Source: Burkholderia ambifaria AMMD (lineage in GTDB: Bacteria > Pseudomonadota > Gammaproteobacteria > Burkholderiales > Burkholderiaceae). Taken from it: a stretch of DNA of 64,000 bases. The notes under the pieces are model-generated. The model saw nothing but the letters and a program-made list of their open reading frames with translations. It was not told the origin of the DNA and searched no databases. The DNA lies in assembly GCF_000203915.1 (NCBI RefSeq), contig NC_008390.1:3492546-3556545 (forward strand). Reading direction: 5' to 3'. How positions within the stretch are numbered: the stretch's first letter is position 1; each line of letters begins with the position of its first letter. The translations under genes and the position numbers were made by a program. Positions 48,006 to 56,335 of this stretch are shown one piece after another.

Positions 48006-48157
48006 GGAGTTAGCGCTTTAGCGCTTACTCCTGTCCCATGCTTCGCGGTTGGCGGGAGTTGGCGCTTCAGCGCTTGCTCCCATCCCATGCTTCCCAGTCG
48101 ACCGAAGTAGGCGCTTCAGCATTCGCTCCCGCGCCATGCTTCGCGGTCGACCGAAGC
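48006..48157. repeat. 49-bp imperfect tandem repeat, about 3 copies
   Basis: Units begin at 48006 (GGAGT), 48055 (GGAGT), 48104 (GAAGT) and a partial fourth at 48153, exactly 49 bases apart. Each has a small dyad (GGAGT...AGCGCTTCAGCGCTT...ACTCC type) followed by CCCATGCTTCGCGGTCGACC. They lie in the leader of lldP. No copy is seen elsewhere in the window. Confidence 0.85.
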
Positions 48158-48291
48158 ATGGCGCCCTGGCGCCCGCGCACACCCCGCCCCCGTATCAAAC
48201 GTGCGTTCCACGGCGGCAAAGATCGCCCGACGCTTGCGCATGCAACCATGCCGCGGCGCCGACCGATCGGTCGCTTAAAAGAGGTTAGGAG

Positions 48292-48330
48292 GCGCATCGC
48301 GCTTGTACAAGGAGGGCAAGCCCGATGCGC
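48292..48330. promoter_or_regulatory. Stable hairpin with SD-like loop
   Basis: GCGCATCG (48292-48299) pairs with CGATGCGC (48323-48330), a C-C mismatch follows, then GCTTG (48301-48305) pairs with CAAGC (48317-48321). The 11-base loop contains AAGGAGGG, so the opposite strand shows CCCTCCTT. It lies in a 455-bp gene-free gap, 215 bp before the DUF4148 gene. Confidence 0.5.
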
Positions 48331-48544
48331 GCGGCGCCGATACGCGGCGTCCCCCGCACGCTGACGGCAGGCCGGCAGCCCGCTGACACGTGCGCCAGCA
48401 AGCCGCTGGCGCAATGTTGCTCAACCGGCAAAGGTGACTGATGGCGCGCGGGGTGTTTCGTTTGCCATCCGAAGCCTAGACTCGCTGCATCGATTCCGCC
48501 CGTGCCGACGACGGCACGGCTCCGGAGACTCACGGAGCAACACG

Positions 48545-48862
48545 ATGAAAACCATGAAGCTTGCGGGCTGCACGTTACTGGTGATCGGCTCGACTATCGT
48601 CGCCCAGGCCCAGGCCCACGCCGCGTCGACATTGACGCGTGCGGAAGTTCGCCAGGAACTCGTTGAATTGCAGGCCGCCGGCTACCGGACGAGTCTCGCC
48701 AGCAGTCCCGACTTTCCGCAAAACATGCAGGCGATCATGCAGCGTGCCGCACAGGCGCGCGGCGACGCGGCCGGCTACGGCAGCGACGGCCATGCGAACG
48801 TGGAATCGGGAAAACCGGCGCTGCCGCACGTGGTCGATCGCGACACGTACGCGCATCATTGA
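48545..48862 (+). CDS. DUF4148 exported protein
   Basis: The 105-aa protein has a signal peptide (MKTMKLAGCTLLVIGSTIVAQAQAHA) then STLTRAEVRQELVELQAAGYRTSLASSPDFPQNMQAIMQRAAQAR, the DUF4148 pattern. Such short secreted proteins are abundant in Burkholderia and their role is unknown. GGAG lies 8 bases before ATG 48545, which decides the start over an upstream in-frame codon. Confidence 0.88.
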   Translation: MKTMKLAGCTLLVIGSTIVAQAQAHAASTLTRAEVRQELVELQAAGYRTSLASSPDFPQNMQAIMQRAAQARGDAAGYGSDGHANVESGKPALPHVVDRDTYAHH

Positions 48863-48951
48863 AGCGGGTGAACCGGGCCGCTCGCGTGGACACGCGACCA
48901 GCCGGGCCGCAGCCGGCTACCCGCCGCGCGACGCGCAGCGGGTTGCTGCCA

Positions 48952-50565
48952 TCAAACGCTGAAGCGGTTCAGCGTGTACGCGCGATAGGCCGCGACGAAC
49001 GCGTCGAATGATCCGGCCTCCTTCGCTTCCAGCTCGGCCTGCTCGGCCAGCGACTTCGCCGCGAGCGCCTGCTCGGCACGCATCGTCTCCGCCGACGGCG
49101 GGTTCGCACGGAAATGCGCGGCATGCGCTTCGCTGTGCGCGAGCGCGAACGCGAGGAACGACTGCCCGTTCTCGCGCATCTCGCGCAGCACGCGCGCCGA
49201 CGGCGTGCGCTCCGGATCGGCCAGCTTCTCGCGCTGCGCGGCGATCGCACGCGCATGCTCGTCACCGCCGCGGATCTCGTCGAGACGGCGCCCGACGGTT
49301 TCGATATCGGCCATCAGGTCGTCCGCCCATGCCTGCAGCGTGACCGGCTGGCCGTCGCGCATCAGCGTGAGCCCCGGCTTGCGCCCGTCCATCGTCACGC
49401 TGGCGAAGTTCGCATTCGCTTCCTTGTACGCGCCGCAGTCGAGCACGGGGCTCTCGTCGAGCGCGCACGCGAGCAGGAACGCGTCGATGAAGCGGGCGGT
49501 CTCGAGCGCGATGCCGGTCGGCTCGAACGGATCGATGTCGAGGCAGCGCACTTCGATGTACTGCACGCCGCGCGACGCGAGCGCATGCAGCGGACGCTCG
49601 CCCGAATACGTGATGCGCTTCGGACGGATCGTCGAATAGAACTCGTTCTCGATCTGCAGCACGTTCGTATTGATCTGGATCCATTCGCCGTCGCGATGCG
49701 TGCCGATCGCCTCGTACGGCGGATACGGCTCGCTCACGGCCGTCGACAGCGCGTCGAGATAGCCGGACAGCGTGTTGTAGTCGACGTGCAGCGCGGCCTG
49801 CGCGGTCGTGTTCGAGTAACCGAGGTCGCTCATCCGCAGGCTCGTCGCATACGGCCGATACAGCGTGTCGGCATCGAACGCATCGAGCTTGTGCGGCTTG
49901 CCGCGCAGGAATCTCGTGTCGAGCGCGGGCGATGCGCCGAACAGGTACATCAGCAGCCAGCTGCGACGGCGGAAGTTGCGGATCTGCGCGAGATAGCGCT
50001 CCGATTGATAGTCGACGAGCGTGGCCGTCGAGCCTTCGTCCGCATGCAGGCGCCGCCACACCTCCTCGTGCAGCGAGTAGTTGTAGTGGATGCCGGCGAT
50101 GCACTGCATCGTGCGGCCGTAGCGATGCGCGAGGCCGCGGCGGTACACCGTCTTCAGGCGGCCGATGTTCGACGTGCCGTAGTCGGCGATCGGGATCTCA
50201 TCGTCGGCCGGCAACAGGCCGGGCATCGATTCGTTCCACAGCAGCTCGTCGCCGAGCGACGCATACACGTAGCGGTGCAGATCGTCGAGGCGTTCGAGCG
50301 TGAGCGACGCGTCGGGCTCCGCCGGCGTGATCAATTCGATCAGCGCTTCGGAATAGTCGGTCGTCAAGGACGGATGCGTGAGGGCCGAGCCCAGCGCGCG
50401 CGGATGCGGCGTAAACGCGATCATCCCGTCGCGCGTCACGCGCAGGCTTTCCTTTTCGATGCCGCGCAGGCCGTCGGGCAGATGCTGCCGCGTCGGGCCC
50501 GAGCTCAGCGCTTCGAGACGATTCAGCAGCAGTTCGGACTGGCGGTGAGTCATGGTGTTCGACAT
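48952..50565 (-). CDS. gshA: Glutamate-cysteine ligase
   Basis: The 537-aa protein matches the E. coli-type (class 1) GshA: GIEKESLRVTRDG, TTDYSEALIELITP, MQCIAGIHYNYSL, RFLRGKPHKLDAFD and the sugar/nucleotide-binding YIEVRCLDIDPFEPTGI. It makes gamma-glutamylcysteine, the first step of glutathione. A second in-frame ATG (MTHRQ) lies 12 bases downstream; neither has a clear ribosome-binding site. Confidence 0.96.
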   Translation of the reverse strand: MSNTMTHRQSELLLNRLEALSSGPTRQHLPDGLRGIEKESLRVTRDGMIAFTPHPRALGSALTHPSLTTDYSEALIELITPAEPDASLTLERLDDLHRYVYASLGDELLWNESMPGLLPADDEIPIADYGTSNIGRLKTVYRRGLAHRYGRTMQCIAGIHYNYSLHEEVWRRLHADEGSTATLVDYQSERYLAQIRNFRRRSWLLMYLFGASPALDTRFLRGKPHKLDAFDADTLYRPYATSLRMSDLGYSNTTAQAALHVDYNTLSGYLDALSTAVSEPYPPYEAIGTHRDGEWIQINTNVLQIENEFYSTIRPKRITYSGERPLHALASRGVQYIEVRCLDIDPFEPTGIALETARFIDAFLLACALDESPVLDCGAYKEANANFASVTMDGRKPGLTLMRDGQPVTLQAWADDLMADIETVGRRLDEIRGGDEHARAIAAQREKLADPERTPSARVLREMRENGQSFLAFALAHSEAHAAHFRANPPSAETMRAEQALAAKSLAEQAELEAKEAGSFDAFVAAYRAYTLNRFSV

Positions 50566-51145
50566 GGAGGCGCAAGGGCGTGACGGACGCGCGCAGAACG
50601 CCGCGCGCGGCCGGCTGGATTATTGGTCGCTTCGTTGGTAGCGGGCACTTTAACATCTCGCCGAAACACGCGCTTGAGGTGGCTCCGGGCGGTGCGCGCC
50701 CGCCGCAGCGGGCCGCCGGGCGGGCCGATGGCGACGATCGCAGCGTGCGCATGCGACGGCCGTCGGCACCGCCGGACGCAACGGTCGCGTGAAATTCGTC
50801 GGATGGAACGCGAACGGCTCGAATGGCTCGGACGGTGCGCGCAGCGGCGCCGACAGGTGCAACCCGTGCCGCCGAATGCGCCGGGCGATATCGTCGACGC
50901 CCGGTCGACCGTACGCCGGCGGCGATCTCGGTCCGCAGATCGGTGGCGCAGCCGTCAGTGCTGGGCCTCCGGATGTGGGCGACGTCCAGCTACGGTTGAC
51001 AGGCGACAGGCGGCGGAGCGGCTTGATCGTCCGTCAGGCGTCGCAACCGTGAGGACGACCGACCGATCGCAGCCGGACCCGCGCCCGCCGCGGGTTGCAT
51101 CGCGGCGTTGCCCGCTCGCCGCCCACGGGGAGGCCTACGCGACCG
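50566..51145. other. 580-bp gene-free region between gshA and alkA
   Basis: This very GC-rich stretch has no open frame with a good ribosome-binding site or recognisable family. A GTG frame at 50789-51052 (MKFVGWNANGSNGSDG...) is low-complexity. Promoter boxes were not convincing. Confidence 0.5.
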
Positions 51146-52120
51146 TCATCCGCCGCGCGCGCCGCTGGCCCGGTCCGCCACGTCGTTCCACAGATGAAGC
51201 GCCGCATACGCGCGCCACGGCCGCCAGCCTTCGGTGCGGTGCTTCTGGCTCGCGAGCCGGTCGAGCGACGGATCGCGCGCCGCGATCGACTGCATCAGCA
51301 CGAGATCGGACGCCGGCCACGCGTCGGGGTCGCGCCACGCCCGCATCGCGATGTATTCGACGGTCCACGGGCCGATGCCGGGCAGATCGAGCCACGCGCG
51401 GCGCAAGGTCCCGAGATCGGCCTGCGCGGGATCGAGCGGCACGTGGCCGGCCGCCACCGCGCGCGCCATGCCCGTCAGCGCCGCGGCCCGCTTGCCGGGC
51501 ATGCCGATCTTCTCCAGATCGCATGCGGCGAGCGCGTCCGGCGTCGGGAAACGCCAGGCCGGCGCGCCGTCCGCCGCCGGCATGCCGTCGTCGTGCACGA
51601 CGCGCTCGCCGGCCCGCTGGACGAGCCGGCCGACGATCGTCGTGGCCGCCTTCACGCTCACCTGCTGGCCGACGATCGCCCGCACCGCAAGCTCGAACCC
51701 CGACCAGGCGCCCGGCACGCGCAGCCCCGGCGCGGCTTCGACGAGCGGCGCGAACCACGGGTCGCGCGCAAGGCCTCCGCCGATCGCAGCCGGATCGGCG
51801 CCGAGATCGAACATCGATGCGACGCGGCGCGCGAATGCGTCGTCCACATGGCGCGCGGCCGCCCCTTCGACCGTCGCGATCAGGCAATGCCGGCGCGGAT
51901 GCTTCGTGACGGTAAGGCGGCCCGCGTCGCCGTTCAGATCGACGATGCGGCGATACACGCCGTCGACGACCTGTTCGACACCCGGAATCGCACGCCCGCT
52001 GAAGAAGCGCAGCACGCGCGCCCAGTCGTACGGCGCCTTGAAGCGCAGCTCCATCTGCGCGGACGGCGGCACCTGGCCGCCGTCCGCGATCGACGTAATC
52101 GTGGTTGTTTCGATGCTCAA
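51146..52120 (-). CDS. alkA: DNA-3-methyladenine glycosylase II
   Basis: The 324-aa protein has an AlkA N-terminal domain and the helix-hairpin-helix glycosylase motif LPGIGPWTVEYIAMRAWRDPDAWPASDLVL with the catalytic Asp in PASD. It excises alkylated bases. Its start overlaps the ada stop (ATGA), so the two are translationally coupled as an adaptive-response unit. Confidence 0.93.
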   Translation of the reverse strand: MSIETTTITSIADGGQVPPSAQMELRFKAPYDWARVLRFFSGRAIPGVEQVVDGVYRRIVDLNGDAGRLTVTKHPRRHCLIATVEGAAARHVDDAFARRVASMFDLGADPAAIGGGLARDPWFAPLVEAAPGLRVPGAWSGFELAVRAIVGQQVSVKAATTIVGRLVQRAGERVVHDDGMPAADGAPAWRFPTPDALAACDLEKIGMPGKRAAALTGMARAVAAGHVPLDPAQADLGTLRRAWLDLPGIGPWTVEYIAMRAWRDPDAWPASDLVLMQSIAARDPSLDRLASQKHRTEGWRPWRAYAALHLWNDVADRASGARGG

Positions 52121-53208
52121 ACTACGTTGCCCTCCGCAACGGCTTCGGTTTCATCGTCGCGCACATGGCGCGCTTCGGACGCGAGCAGCGTCGCCTTGCG
52201 GCGCACGCCCCAGCGATATCCGGCCAGCGCGCCGCCCTTCTGCACGACACGATGGCACGGAATCGCGAGCGCGACCGGATTCGACGCGCAGGCCGATGCG
52301 ACGGCGCGCACCGCACGCGGCGAGCCGAGCGCCTCGGCGATCTCCGAGTAGCTGCGCGTTTCGCCGTACGGGATGTGCGTCAGCGCTTCCCAGACGCGCT
52401 GCTGGAACGCGGTCGGCGCGATGTCGAGCGGCAGGTCGAACGCGTGCCGCGTGCCGTCGAGGTACGCGCGGATCTGCGCGACGAACGGCGCGAGCCGCGA
52501 TGGCGCTTCGACCAGTTCGGCGCGCGCGAACGCATCCTTCAGTTCGTCGACGAGCGGCGCCGGTTCGTCGCCGAACGCGATCCGGCAGATGCCCTGTTCG
52601 GTCGCGGCGACCAGCACCGTGCCGAGCGGCGTCGACGCGGTCGCATAGTCGATCCGGAGGCCCGCGCCCTGGCGACGGAACGCGGACGGCGCCATTCCCA
52701 GCTCGCGCGGCACCGATGCGTAGAGCCGCGACGGCGAATTGAAACCCGCGTCGACGGCCGCCTGCGTGACCGGCTGCCCGCTTTGCAGCGCCTCGCGCAG
52801 CGCGGCGCCGCGCTGCGCGGCCTGGTACTGCCGCGGCGACACGCCGACCACGCGCTTGAACAGCCGCTGCAGGTGGAACGGGCTCACGTGGACGGCATCG
52901 CTCAGCTGCTGCAGCGTGAGCCGCTCCGGATGCGCGTCGAGCACCGCGCATGCGCGATTGACGATGTCGAGCTCGCGCGGCAGCCCTTCCGGCTGGCAGC
53001 GCTTGCACGGACGAAAGCCTGCCGCGCGCGCGGCGGCCGGATCGGCGAAGAAGGACACATGCTCGCGCCGCGGCAGCCGCGACGCGCAGCTCGGGCGGCA
53101 GAACACGCCGGTCGTGCGCACGCCATAGAAGAACGCGCCGTCCGCGTGCGGATCGCGGGCGGTCACGGCGCCCCAGCGGGCATCGTCGGTCGGATAGGCG
53201 GTTTTCAT
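52117..53208 (-). CDS. ada: Ada regulatory protein / O6-methylguanine-DNA methyltransferase
   Basis: The 363-aa protein has all Ada modules: the N-terminal zinc domain with methyl-acceptor Cys37 (GVFCRPSC, then CKRCQPEG), an AraC-type helix-turn-helix (LTLQQLSDAVHVSPFHLQRLFKRVVGVSPRQY), and a C-terminal methyltransferase with PCHRVV. Phosphotriester repair at the first cysteine turns it into an activator of ada-alkA; the C-terminal Cys repairs O6-methylguanine. Start 53208 (MKTAYPTDD) fits the family. A dyad lies 17-41 bp upstream. Confidence 0.95.
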   Translation of the reverse strand: MKTAYPTDDARWGAVTARDPHADGAFFYGVRTTGVFCRPSCASRLPRREHVSFFADPAAARAAGFRPCKRCQPEGLPRELDIVNRACAVLDAHPERLTLQQLSDAVHVSPFHLQRLFKRVVGVSPRQYQAAQRGAALREALQSGQPVTQAAVDAGFNSPSRLYASVPRELGMAPSAFRRQGAGLRIDYATASTPLGTVLVAATEQGICRIAFGDEPAPLVDELKDAFARAELVEAPSRLAPFVAQIRAYLDGTRHAFDLPLDIAPTAFQQRVWEALTHIPYGETRSYSEIAEALGSPRAVRAVASACASNPVALAIPCHRVVQKGGALAGYRWGVRRKATLLASEARHVRDDETEAVAEGNVV

Positions 53209-53224
53209 CTGAACCTCGCACTCT

Positions 53225-53249
53225 CTAGTGTAGATGGTGCCTACTCTAG
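53225..53249 (-). promoter_or_regulatory. Dyad in the ada promoter
   Basis: CTAGTGTAG (53225-53233) and CTACTCTAG (53241-53249) pair at 8 of 9 positions across 7 bp, starting 17 bp upstream of the ada start codon. A TACACT -10 candidate overlaps it on the minus strand. Confidence 0.5.
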
Positions 53250-53449
53250 ACATCGGCATGGGCCGTCGCGCCCTGAATCTTGCTCTGTGATTCGCATTGG
53301 CAAAACCGGGGACGCATCCAAAGCGATCAATCGGACGAAAAGCCGCGCGGATGCTGCCCGGACACCGCCTTCGTCATCTTCCCGTCACCCTTTTGCTGCA
53401 GTGCGGATGCGACAAATCGCCGTCCTGACCATTTTTTACACTCGGAATA

Positions 53450-53478
53450 TTGCAACGCACCATCGCCGTGTGTATAGT
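53450..53478 (+). promoter_or_regulatory. Small-RNA promoter
   Basis: TTGCAA (53450-53455), a 17-bp spacer and TATAGT (53473-53478) give a near-consensus sigma70 promoter with no coding start downstream, only the small-RNA candidate. Confidence 0.8.
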
Positions 53479-53484
53479 TGGAAC

Positions 53485-53551
53485 TGTCTCCTCCATGTCT
53501 CCTCCTGATATGGATTAAGCCCGTTCCGCTCTGCGTGAACGGGCTTTTTTT
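53485..53551 (+). ncRNA. Candidate small regulatory RNA with anti-Shine-Dalgarno motifs
   Basis: A transcript of about 67 nt is predicted from the promoter at 53450-53478 to the T run at 53545-53551. It holds two copies of TGTCTCCTCC, at 53485-53494 and 53496-53505. A 7-bp hairpin (CCATGTC 53493-53499 with GATATGG 53507-53513, one G-U pair) presents TCCTCCT in its 7-base loop, complementary to AGGAGGA, a Shine-Dalgarno core. An intrinsic terminator ends it. No open frame fits. Such C/U-rich loops are used by trans-acting small RNAs to mask ribosome-binding sites; targets and Hfq binding are inferences. Confidence 0.75.
53517..53551 (+). terminator. Terminator of the small RNA
   Basis: AAGCCCGTTC (53517-53526) pairs perfectly with GAACGGGCTT (53537-53546) around a 10-base loop, followed by T7. 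Confidence 0.92.
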
Positions 53552-53634
53552 CGTCCGTCGATCGGAGCGCGTTCCGGCATCCCGCGCCGGCGGTCTACAC
53601 TCGGGGCACGCCATCCATGAAGGAGTGCCTGCTC

Positions 53635-54048
53635 ATGAAACCGACCATCCGCGCGATCGATCACGTCGTGCTGCGCGTGACCGACATGGCGGCGATGACG
53701 CGCTTTTACTGCGACGCCGTCGGCTGCCACGTGGAGAAGGAACAACCCGACCTGGGCCTCGTGCAGCTGCGCGCCGGCGACGCGCTGATCGACCTGCTGT
53801 CGGTCGGCGGCCCGATCGACCGTCCCGACAGCGGCCCGCCCGGCACCGGCCGCAATCTCGACCATCTATGCCTGCGCGTCGAGCCGTTCGACCCCGACGC
53901 GCTGATCGCGCATTTCGCCGCGCACGGCGCGCGCCCCGGCGCCCCCGCCGAGCGCTACGGCGCCGGCGGCTACGGGCCGTCGATCTATCTGTTCGATCCC
54001 GAAGGGAACATGCTGGAATTCAAGGGGCCGCCCGCCGCGATCGGCTGA
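53635..54048 (+). CDS. VOC-superfamily (glyoxalase/dioxygenase-like) protein
   Basis: The 137-aa protein MKPTIRAIDHVVLRVTDMAAMTRFYCDAVG... has two beta-alpha-beta-beta-beta modules and metal-ligand candidates His (IDHVVL), His (LDHLCLRV) and Glu (MLEFKGP). The enzymatic role is unknown (glyoxalase, fosfomycin-type or dioxygenase). ATG 53635 has GGAG 9 bases upstream and is preferred to an ATG at 53617 that overlaps the same site. Confidence 0.88.
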   Translation: MKPTIRAIDHVVLRVTDMAAMTRFYCDAVGCHVEKEQPDLGLVQLRAGDALIDLLSVGGPIDRPDSGPPGTGRNLDHLCLRVEPFDPDALIAHFAAHGARPGAPAERYGAGGYGPSIYLFDPEGNMLEFKGPPAAIG

Positions 54049-54058
54049 GCGCCGCCCG

Positions 54059-54613
54059 TCACGCGCCGGCGCGCGCCTTCAGCACGGTCCATTCGACCGC
54101 AACCGGATCGTGGTCGGCGCTCGAGATCCATGCGGCGCCGTCCTGCACCGTGCATTGCAGACGCATCGTGCGCTCGGCGAGGCGCCCGAGCGCGGCCGCG
54201 ACGCCGTCGGCCAGCGACAGCACCTGCACGTTGCGCAGCCGCTCCACCTTGCTGCGCACGCCCTGCCACCAGATGTCCGACGCCTTGCCGCCGTACGCGA
54301 TCACCGTGACCTGCCCGGCGCGGCCGGCCGCCTTCGAGATGCGCCGTTCGTCGGGCTGGCCGGCCTCGATCCAGACGTCGATCGCGCCCGTCAGGTCCTT
54401 TTGCCACAGATCGGGCTCGTCGACGTCCGACAGCCCCTTGGAGAATTCGAGACGCTCGTGCGCGAACAGCGCGAACGCGACGATGCGCACCATCATCCGG
54501 TCGTCGGTTTCCGACGGGTGACGGGCGACCGTCAATGCGTGATCGGCGTAGTAGTGCCGATCCATGTCGGCGATTTGCAGCTCGGCTTTGTAGATCGTGG
54601 ATTTCAGCGCCAT
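54059..54613 (-). CDS. yaeQ: YaeQ-family protein
   Basis: The 184-aa protein MALKSTIYKAELQIADMDRHYYADHALTVARHPSETDDRMMVRIVAFALFA... matches YaeQ, a small PD-(D/E)XK-like fold of unknown function. Conserved segments WQKDLTGAIDVWIEAGQPDERRISKA are intact. It converges with the VOC gene, 10 bp apart. Start 54613 fits the family; the frame is open upstream without homology. Confidence 0.93.
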   Translation of the reverse strand: MALKSTIYKAELQIADMDRHYYADHALTVARHPSETDDRMMVRIVAFALFAHERLEFSKGLSDVDEPDLWQKDLTGAIDVWIEAGQPDERRISKAAGRAGQVTVIAYGGKASDIWWQGVRSKVERLRNVQVLSLADGVAAALGRLAERTMRLQCTVQDGAAWISSADHDPVAVEWTVLKARAGA

Positions 54614-54705
54614 GCGGATACGGCCCGGGCGGGCATTCGGTTCGGTGGGTCGTGATGATACCGAATGCACGCGGCCCGGCACGCGACGGAAGCTCCACAG
54701 CACGA

Positions 54706-54732
54706 CGGCCCGGCATCGGCCGGGCCGCTTTT
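54706..54732 (+). terminator. GC hairpin between yaeQ and the small exported gene
   Basis: A 9-bp stem CGGCCCGGC/GCCGGGCCG with an ATCG loop is followed by CTTTT on the plus strand. Both flanking genes are on the minus strand, so its use is unclear. Confidence 0.5.
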
Positions 54733-54790
54733 GGGCCGCGCCGCCGACAAGTCAGGCCGGCGCGCGGGGGCGCGAGAGGCGCGCGTGCGG

Positions 54791-55138
54791 TTACTGCTTG
54801 ACGAAGCGCGAATCGGTCCAGAGACCTTGCTGATCGCTGTTGTCGGCGCTGACGAACTGAACGTCGCCCTGGTCGACCGACACCACGCGGAAGCGCTGGC
54901 CTTCCGGCACCGACAGGCAACGGTAGTCGTCGAAGTATTGCTGCTTCGCCTGCGACTTGCCGTCACGCTCGTGGTTCAGTACGGAGTCCAGATTGTCTTT
55001 CGACAGACAACCCCATGCATTCTTCGTCAGCTGGATTTCCTGCTTCGGCTGGACAGCCGCATCGCCGCCTGCCTGGGCGATCGACACCACGGAAAATGCG
55101 CCGACAAGGGCAACAAGGACACCGGTTCGCTTCATCAT
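54791..55138 (-). CDS. Small exported protein of unknown function
   Basis: The 115-aa product has a signal peptide (MMKRTGVLVALVGAFSVVSIAQAGG) and an 88-residue mature part with two cysteines (AWGCLSKD and DYRCLSVP). The C-terminal FRVVSVDQGDVQFVSADNSDQQGLWTDSRFV looks like an SH3-like beta region. I do not recognise a family name. GAGACAAAAAC precedes the start. An AT-richer gap of 500 bp separates it from speG. Confidence 0.75.
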   Translation of the reverse strand: MMKRTGVLVALVGAFSVVSIAQAGGDAAVQPKQEIQLTKNAWGCLSKDNLDSVLNHERDGKSQAKQQYFDDYRCLSVPEGQRFRVVSVDQGDVQFVSADNSDQQGLWTDSRFVKQ

Positions 55139-55640
55139 GTTTTTGTCTCCAGGCTTGCGGGCACCAGGCTGGGTTAGCTATGTGTTTAAAGGTGATCGTG
55201 AACCCGCGTTTTTCACTTTAGAAGACCGGTGAGCGATAGCAAGCACATTTGTTGTGCGGTCGCAATAGCGGCGAATTGTCGCACCCTGCGCGCACCCGGT
55301 TTTCGCGTGTCGCGCGTGTGCATGGATGTCTTCTGGCTCGCGGTCAGGCGCGACCCCCCCAAGCGCAAAGCATTGCGGGGCAAGGCTTTCACCAAAGTTA
55401 CAATGAGCCGATTGAACGGTTTGGATAATTCATTTCGATATCCGGATCATTTTGGTGCGCTGCACACAAAGTCATCCGAAACGATATGAATTTACCGCAG
55501 TGCGGGATCGGATTTACTTGATACAAGAAAAATGCCAGGTATAAGCGCGTTCGTATTAACCCGTATTTTCCCGAGCGGTCCGGGCGCCTGCGGCAGCGGG
55601 GCCGCGGGGGTTTTCATCCGTGTTTTTTACCCGGCGTTAT
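55139..55640. other. 502-bp AT-richer gene-free gap
   Basis: The composition is clearly more AT-rich than the rest, especially 55390-55560. No convincing gene is found; the frame 55229-55489 (MSDSKHICC...) lacks a ribosome-binding site and family. TTGATA-N16-TATAAG at 55518-55545 looks like a plus-strand promoter pointing into the speG 3' end. Confidence 0.5.
55518..55545 (+). promoter_or_regulatory. Possible promoter antisense to speG
   Basis: TTGATA (55518-55523), 16-bp spacer and TATAAG (55540-55545). Downstream on the plus strand lies only the end of speG (-), so the product would be antisense or untranslated. Confidence 0.3.
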
Positions 55641-56183
55641 TCAGTCTGATTGCGGGCGCTCGAAATAATCGCGCTGGAAAATGCACATGCGATATGCGTT
55701 GTGATACATCCCGTTGCCGAAAAATTCTTCCTTCAATTCGGCCTCGTGCTGGAATCCGCATTTCTCGTACACGTGGATGGCCGCCGCATTCGACGTATCG
55801 ACGATCAGGTACAGCTTGCGCATGTTCAGCACCTTGAACGCATATTCGATCGCGAGGCGCGTCGCCTGCCCCGCATAGCCGCGCCCCTGGCGTTGCGGCG
55901 CGATGATGATCTGGAACTCGCCGCGACGGTGGATGTAGTCGAGCTCGATCAGCTCGACGAGGCCGACCATTTCGTCCTGCGGATCGACCGCGACGAAGCG
56001 GCGCTCGCGCTGGTCGTGCACGTGGCGGTCATACAGTTGCGACAGCTCGGAGAAGGTTTCGTACGGTTCCTCGAACCAGTAGCGCATGATCTTCGCGTCG
56101 TTGTTCAGCTCGTGAACGAAGCGCAGGTCCTGGCGCTCCAGCGGCCGCAGTGCAAGCGTGTGCTTGTCGTTCTGGAGTTGCAT
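55641..56183 (-). CDS. speG: Spermidine N1-acetyltransferase
   Basis: The 180-aa GNAT protein has [30 protein letters not shown], the acetyl-CoA loop [20 protein letters not shown] and the C-terminal [28 protein letters not shown], all matching SpeG. It acetylates spermidine or spermine to relieve polyamine stress. Start 56183 (MQLQNDKHT) has AAGGA 8 bases upstream; the longer frame adds unrelated residues. Confidence 0.88.
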   Translation of the reverse strand: MQLQNDKHTLALRPLERQDLRFVHELNNDAKIMRYWFEEPYETFSELSQLYDRHVHDQRERRFVAVDPQDEMVGLVELIELDYIHRRGEFQIIIAPQRQGRGYAGQATRLAIEYAFKVLNMRKLYLIVDTSNAAAIHVYEKCGFQHEAELKEEFFGNGMYHNAYRMCIFQRDYFERPQSD

Positions 56184-56335
56184 GTTGGTGTCCTTTTTGA
56201 TGCCCGCGCGTGCGTGAAAACACCCGTGAGGCGCTCCCTCGAACAGGGGTATTCCACGCTGCAAGAAGTTGACCGCGGGCGAAGTTCAGAGCCTAGAATG
56301 GGAGCAAGGGTTCCTGCCACCGCAAGGAGGCTATC

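Noticed and set aside
48067..48414. Open frame through the 49-bp repeat region
   Set aside because: Translation of repeat DNA; no ribosome-binding site or conserved product.
50789..51052. Possible 87-aa gene in the gshA-alkA gap
   Set aside because: Low-complexity product, weak GTG start, no ribosome-binding site.
55229..55489. Possible 86-aa gene in the AT-rich gap
   Set aside because: No ribosome-binding site, no signal or domain, odd codon use.
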